A stretch of DNA of 34,667 nt, from positions 1-34,667 of the forward strand of contig NZ_RWIR01000032.1 of the NCBI RefSeq assembly GCF_009764265.1, given 5' to 3'. Below, piece after piece: positions 32,021 to 34,667 of the stretch. The translations under genes and the position numbers were made by a program. This DNA comes from Pseudomonas sp. PB101 (GTDB lineage: Bacteria; Pseudomonadota; Gammaproteobacteria; Pseudomonadales; Pseudomonadaceae). The notes under the pieces are model-generated. The model was given only the letters and a program-made list of their open reading frames with translations, was not told the origin of the DNA and made no database searches. How positions within the stretch are numbered: position 1 is the first letter of the stretch; the number at the start of each line of letters is the position of its first letter.

Positions 32021-33331
32021 TCAGGCGCGCAGCGTACGGGTCATGCGCAACGCCAGCAGGCTGCCGCAGACAATCACGCCCGCCAGCATATACAGCGCGG
32101 CATCGGTCGAACCCGTGCTGTCCTTGACCCAACCCACCAGGTACGGGCTGAGGAAACCGGCCATCTGTCCCATCGAGTTGATCAACGCCAGGCCACCGGC
32201 GGCGGCCCCGGCACTGAGCAATGCGGTCGGCACCGGCCAGAACATCGGCAGGCCGGTGAGGGCGCCCATGGTGGCGATGGTCAAACCAAGAATCGCGATG
32301 GCCGGGTTGGCGGCGAAGTTCACCGCGATCAGCAGCCCCAGCGCGCCCATCAGCATCGGCACCACCAAATGCCAGCGGCGCTCTTTGCGCAGGTCCGCCG
32401 AGCGGCCGACGATCAGCATGAACACCGCGGCCAGCAGGTACGGAATCGCACTGAGCCAGCCGATCACCAGATTATCGCTGAAACCCAGGTTCTTGATGAT
32501 CGATGGCAGCCAGAAGTTGATCGCGTAGACGCCACTCTGGATGCAGAAGTAGATCAGTCCGAAGGCCCAGATCGCCGGGTTCTTGAACACCGCCAGCAGT
32601 GAGTCGGTAGAGGTCTTCGGTTTATTGGCCAGGTCCTCGGCGTGGTCGGCTTCCAGCACCGAGCGCTCGAACGGGGTCAGCCACTTGGCGTTGGCGTAGC
32701 TGTCGCTGAGCAGGAAGTAAGCCAGCGCGCCGAGGATCACGGTCGGAATGCCTTGCAGGAGGAACATCCACTGCCAGCCCGCGAGACCGCCCTGGCCTGC
32801 GGCGAAGTGATTGAGAATCCAGCCGGAGAACGGGCTGCCGAGCAGGCCGGACACCGGGATCGCCGACATGAACAACGCCATGATGCGGCCGCGGCGGAAG
32901 GTCGGAAACCACTGCGAGAGATACAGCACCACACCCGGGAAGAACCCGGCTTCGGCCGCGCCGGTGAACAGGCGCAGGGTATAGAACTCGGTCGGTGTGG
33001 TGACGAACAGCAGGCAGGTCGACAGCGTGCCCCAGGTGATCATCATCAGCGCGATCCAGCGCCTTGGGCCGAATCGAGTCAGGGCCAGGTTGCTTGGCAC
33101 GCCGCACAGCACGTAGCCGATGAAGAAGATGCCGGCACCGAGGCCGTACACCGTTTCGCTGAACTTCAGCGCGTCGAGCATCTGCAGTTTGGCGAAGCCG
33201 ACGTTTACCCGGTCGAGGTAGTTGAACAGGTAGCAGATGAAGATGAAGGGGATCAAGCGCAGGGTAATGCGCTTGTAGACGGCGTTTTTGTCGTCAGCGA
33301 TGGCCTCGGACGCTACGGCGCTCTGTGTCAT
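32021..33331 (-). CDS. MFS organic-anion symporter (ACS family)
   Basis: This 436-residue inner-membrane protein has about 12 helices. The family's YLDRVNVGFA in helix one, the RxxTGAAEAGFFPGVVLYLSQWF block (LFTGAAEAGFFPG and YLSQWFP) and the central loop with LTPFERSVLEAD are typical of the anion:cation symporters for sugar acids and aromatic acids. The neighbour is a divergent CdaR-type diacid regulator, so glucarate, galactarate, glycerate or a related acid is the likely substrate. The start at 33331 has AAAGAGAGAG upstream. Confidence 0.88.
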   Translation of the reverse strand: MTQSAVASEAIADDKNAVYKRITLRLIPFIFICYLFNYLDRVNVGFAKLQMLDALKFSETVYGLGAGIFFIGYVLCGVPSNLALTRFGPRRWIALMMITWGTLSTCLLFVTTPTEFYTLRLFTGAAEAGFFPGVVLYLSQWFPTFRRGRIMALFMSAIPVSGLLGSPFSGWILNHFAAGQGGLAGWQWMFLLQGIPTVILGALAYFLLSDSYANAKWLTPFERSVLEADHAEDLANKPKTSTDSLLAVFKNPAIWAFGLIYFCIQSGVYAINFWLPSIIKNLGFSDNLVIGWLSAIPYLLAAVFMLIVGRSADLRKERRWHLVVPMLMGALGLLIAVNFAANPAIAILGLTIATMGALTGLPMFWPVPTALLSAGAAAGGLALINSMGQMAGFLSPYLVGWVKDSTGSTDAALYMLAGVIVCGSLLALRMTRTLRA

Positions 33332-33421
33332 GGCGGCTCTCTCTTTATTATGATTTTTTGCGATGCAAAGGGTAACGTTGATCGCCCGAAGAGTCTCGAC
33401 CACCCTCAGGGTGGCTGTCTT

Positions 33422-33459
33422 TGTGCCTGAGCACAGGGTTTGCAAGCAAAGGCCTGTGC
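33422..33459. promoter_or_regulatory. Cluster of inverted repeats between the symporter and cdaR
   Basis: TGTGC-CTGA-GCACA (33422-33435) is an inverted repeat. GCACAGG (33431-33437) pairs with CCTGTGC (33453-33459). Between them lies TTTGC-AA-GCAAA (33439-33450). The set sits in the divergent promoter region and is a good candidate for CdaR binding. Confidence 0.45.
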
Positions 33460-33501
33460 GGGTGAACAACCCGTTCCATCACCGTCTTCAAGGATCACTG
33501 C

Positions 33502-34623
33502 ATGTTCGAACTCGATCACGACCTGGCCCAGGACATCGTCGACCGGGCAATGGCCATTTTGCCGTACAACGTCAACGTCATGGACAGCCAGGGCCTGATC
33601 CTCGGTAGCGGCGAGCCGGAGCGGGTCAACACCCGCCATGAAGGGGCGCAACTGGTGCTGGCCAACGGTCGCGTTGTCGAGATCGACGCGCAGACGGCGA
33701 TGCATCTAAAGGGCGTGCAGCCGGGCATCAACCTGCCGCTGATGCTCGACCAGCGTCTGATCGGCGTACTCGGCATCACCGGTGAACCCGAACAACTGCG
33801 CACCTATGCCGAACTGGTGCGCATGACCGCCGAGATGCTGGTGGGCCAGCGCAACCAGCAGGCCGAACAGCAATGGCGGCGCCAGCGCTGCGACGACTTG
33901 CTGGCGCTGCTGCTCAGCGAAGCCGGGGACTCTCCGCGACTGGTCGATGAAGCGCAGCAGTTGGGCCTCAAGCCACAAATGACGCGGGTGCCGTATTTGT
34001 TCGAACTGGGCCTGGAGCACGCACCGGGGCAAACCGTCGAGGCTCTGAGTGCCTGGTTGACCACCCGGCACCCCGACAGTTGGTGTGTGAGTTCGGCCAA
34101 GACCTCATTGCTCTGGTGCCGGCCAGCCAGCCAGTCGGTCGAGAACGAGCGCTTGCTGGACAAGCTCGATGGCCTTGGCTGGAACATCTTGCGGATTGCC
34201 GTGGGTGGGCAGGCTGATGGGCTTTCGGGCTTGCGTCGTTGCTATCGCCGGGTCGGTGACTTGCTGGCCTACGGGCGCGAGGTGTTGCCGCGCTCGCGAT
34301 TGCTGACGCTGAACCGCTATCGGCTGCCGGTGATGCTGTGGCGCCACCGCAACGACGACGCCCTCGACGAATTGCTCAGCCCGCTGCGCAAGGTCATTGC
34401 CAAGGACGGCAACGGCCAGTTGCTGGCGACCCTGCGCAGCTGGTGCGAACACGGCGGCCAGAGCCAGGCCTGCGCCGATGCACTGGGCATTCATCGCAAC
34501 AGCCTGCGTTATCGCATGGAGCGGATTGCCGAACTGAGCGGGGTTGATCCGCTGCGGCTGGACGGCATGCTGGCGCTGTACCTGGGCGTGCAACTGCTGC
34601 CCGAACCGAATGATGCACTGTAG
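33502..34623 (+). CDS. cdaR: CdaR-type sugar-diacid regulator
   Basis: This 373-residue regulator has an N-terminal sugar-diacid recognition domain (about 3-135; FELDHDLAQDIVDRAM, LPLMLDQRLIGVLGITG). A middle GGDEF-like/PucR region follows, then a C-terminal PucR-type helix-turn-helix (about 310-365; QACADALGIHRNSLRYRMERI). E. coli CdaR activates glucarate/galactarate genes in response to diacids. It is divergent from a matching symporter, which it likely controls. Its TAG stop codon is the second to fourth base of a TGTAGGAGC REP arm, so the repeat abuts the coding end. Confidence 0.88.
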   Translation: MFELDHDLAQDIVDRAMAILPYNVNVMDSQGLILGSGEPERVNTRHEGAQLVLANGRVVEIDAQTAMHLKGVQPGINLPLMLDQRLIGVLGITGEPEQLRTYAELVRMTAEMLVGQRNQQAEQQWRRQRCDDLLALLLSEAGDSPRLVDEAQQLGLKPQMTRVPYLFELGLEHAPGQTVEALSAWLTTRHPDSWCVSSAKTSLLWCRPASQSVENERLLDKLDGLGWNILRIAVGGQADGLSGLRRCYRRVGDLLAYGREVLPRSRLLTLNRYRLPVMLWRHRNDDALDELLSPLRKVIAKDGNGQLLATLRSWCEHGGQSQACADALGIHRNSLRYRMERIAELSGVDPLRLDGMLALYLGVQLLPEPNDAL

Positions 34624-34667
34624 GAGCCGGCTTGCTGGCGATGGCGATCTTAATGGCGCCATCGCCA
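34619..34667. repeat. REP/REPIN copy I with short middle, cut by the window end
   Basis: TGTAGGAGCCGGCTTGCTGG starts within the last codons of cdaR. After the arm, GATGGCG and CGCCATC pair across about a dozen bases, then the sequence is cut. The spacer motif of the other copies is absent. Confidence 0.7.

Noticed and set aside
30680..32602. 640-codon plus-strand open frame
   Set aside because: It covers the aldo/keto reductase, a REPIN and part of the MFS gene on the opposite strand; a shadow of high-GC coding.

Overview
The window is a chromosomal segment of a high-GC gammaproteobacterium, almost certainly a fluorescent-group Pseudomonas. This is inferred from protein content (MvaT/MvaU-type H-NS protein, DUF4946 secreted protein, 358-residue HPPD, RarD, CSS-EAL protein, GalU, AhpC/AhpF) and from many Pseudomonas-type REP/REPIN palindromes (TGTAGGAGCCGGC... 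and TGTRGGAGCGAGC...). No rRNA, tRNA, CRISPR array, prophage or insertion sequence is visible.

Layout. 1-1.2 kb: REPIN copies and a type IB topoisomerase gene whose last codons lie in a REPIN. 1.25-3.85 kb: the molybdate operon modABC (minus strand) behind a good ModE operator. 3.9-7.5 kb: a nitronate monooxygenase and a large secreted Trp/Gly/Tyr-rich repeat protein. 7.7-8.7 kb: an AcuI/YhdH oxidoreductase, convergent and abutting with ada. 8.7-11.2 kb: an alkylation-damage cluster on the minus strand (2OG-Fe(II) oxygenase, alkB, ada) with two near-identical Ada-box-like elements, one before each transcription block. 11.3-13.5 kb: small proteins and lipoproteins. 13.8-16.7 kb: galU, a 580-bp intergenic stretch with a REPIN, and a DHA2 drug exporter. 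16.8-20.3 kb: gor, then a divergent pair of a KfrA-like coiled-coil DNA-binding protein and a tyrosine recombinase. 20.4-22.7 kb: ahpC and ahpF. 22.9-26.3 kb: gloA, a DUF4946 protein, mvaU and a CSS-EAL c-di-GMP phosphodiesterase. 26.4-28.3 kb: divergent LysR regulator and EamA exporter. 28.6-31.8 kb: hpd, rarD and an aldo/keto reductase. 32.0-34.6 kb: divergent organic-acid MFS symporter and CdaR-type regulator, ending in a REP fused to the cdaR stop codon.

Functional themes: molybdate uptake; repair of alkylated DNA (Ada demethylation and activation, AlkB oxidative demethylation, plus an unassigned third dioxygenase); peroxide and aldehyde defence (gor, ahpC/ahpF, gloA); tyrosine catabolism (hpd); diacid uptake with its regulator.

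The most unusual element is the divergent recombinase/KfrA-like pair. In gene order, protein type, size and an intergenic inverted-repeat core it recalls the TnpS/TnpT cointegrate-resolution module of Tn4651-type transposons, but it sits between housekeeping genes with no transposase in the window. Next most interesting are an Ada protein lacking three of the four zinc/phosphotriester cysteines, the paired Ada-box-like elements, and REPINs that overlap gene 3' ends. All family assignments come from reading the sequence and general family knowledge; no search was run.
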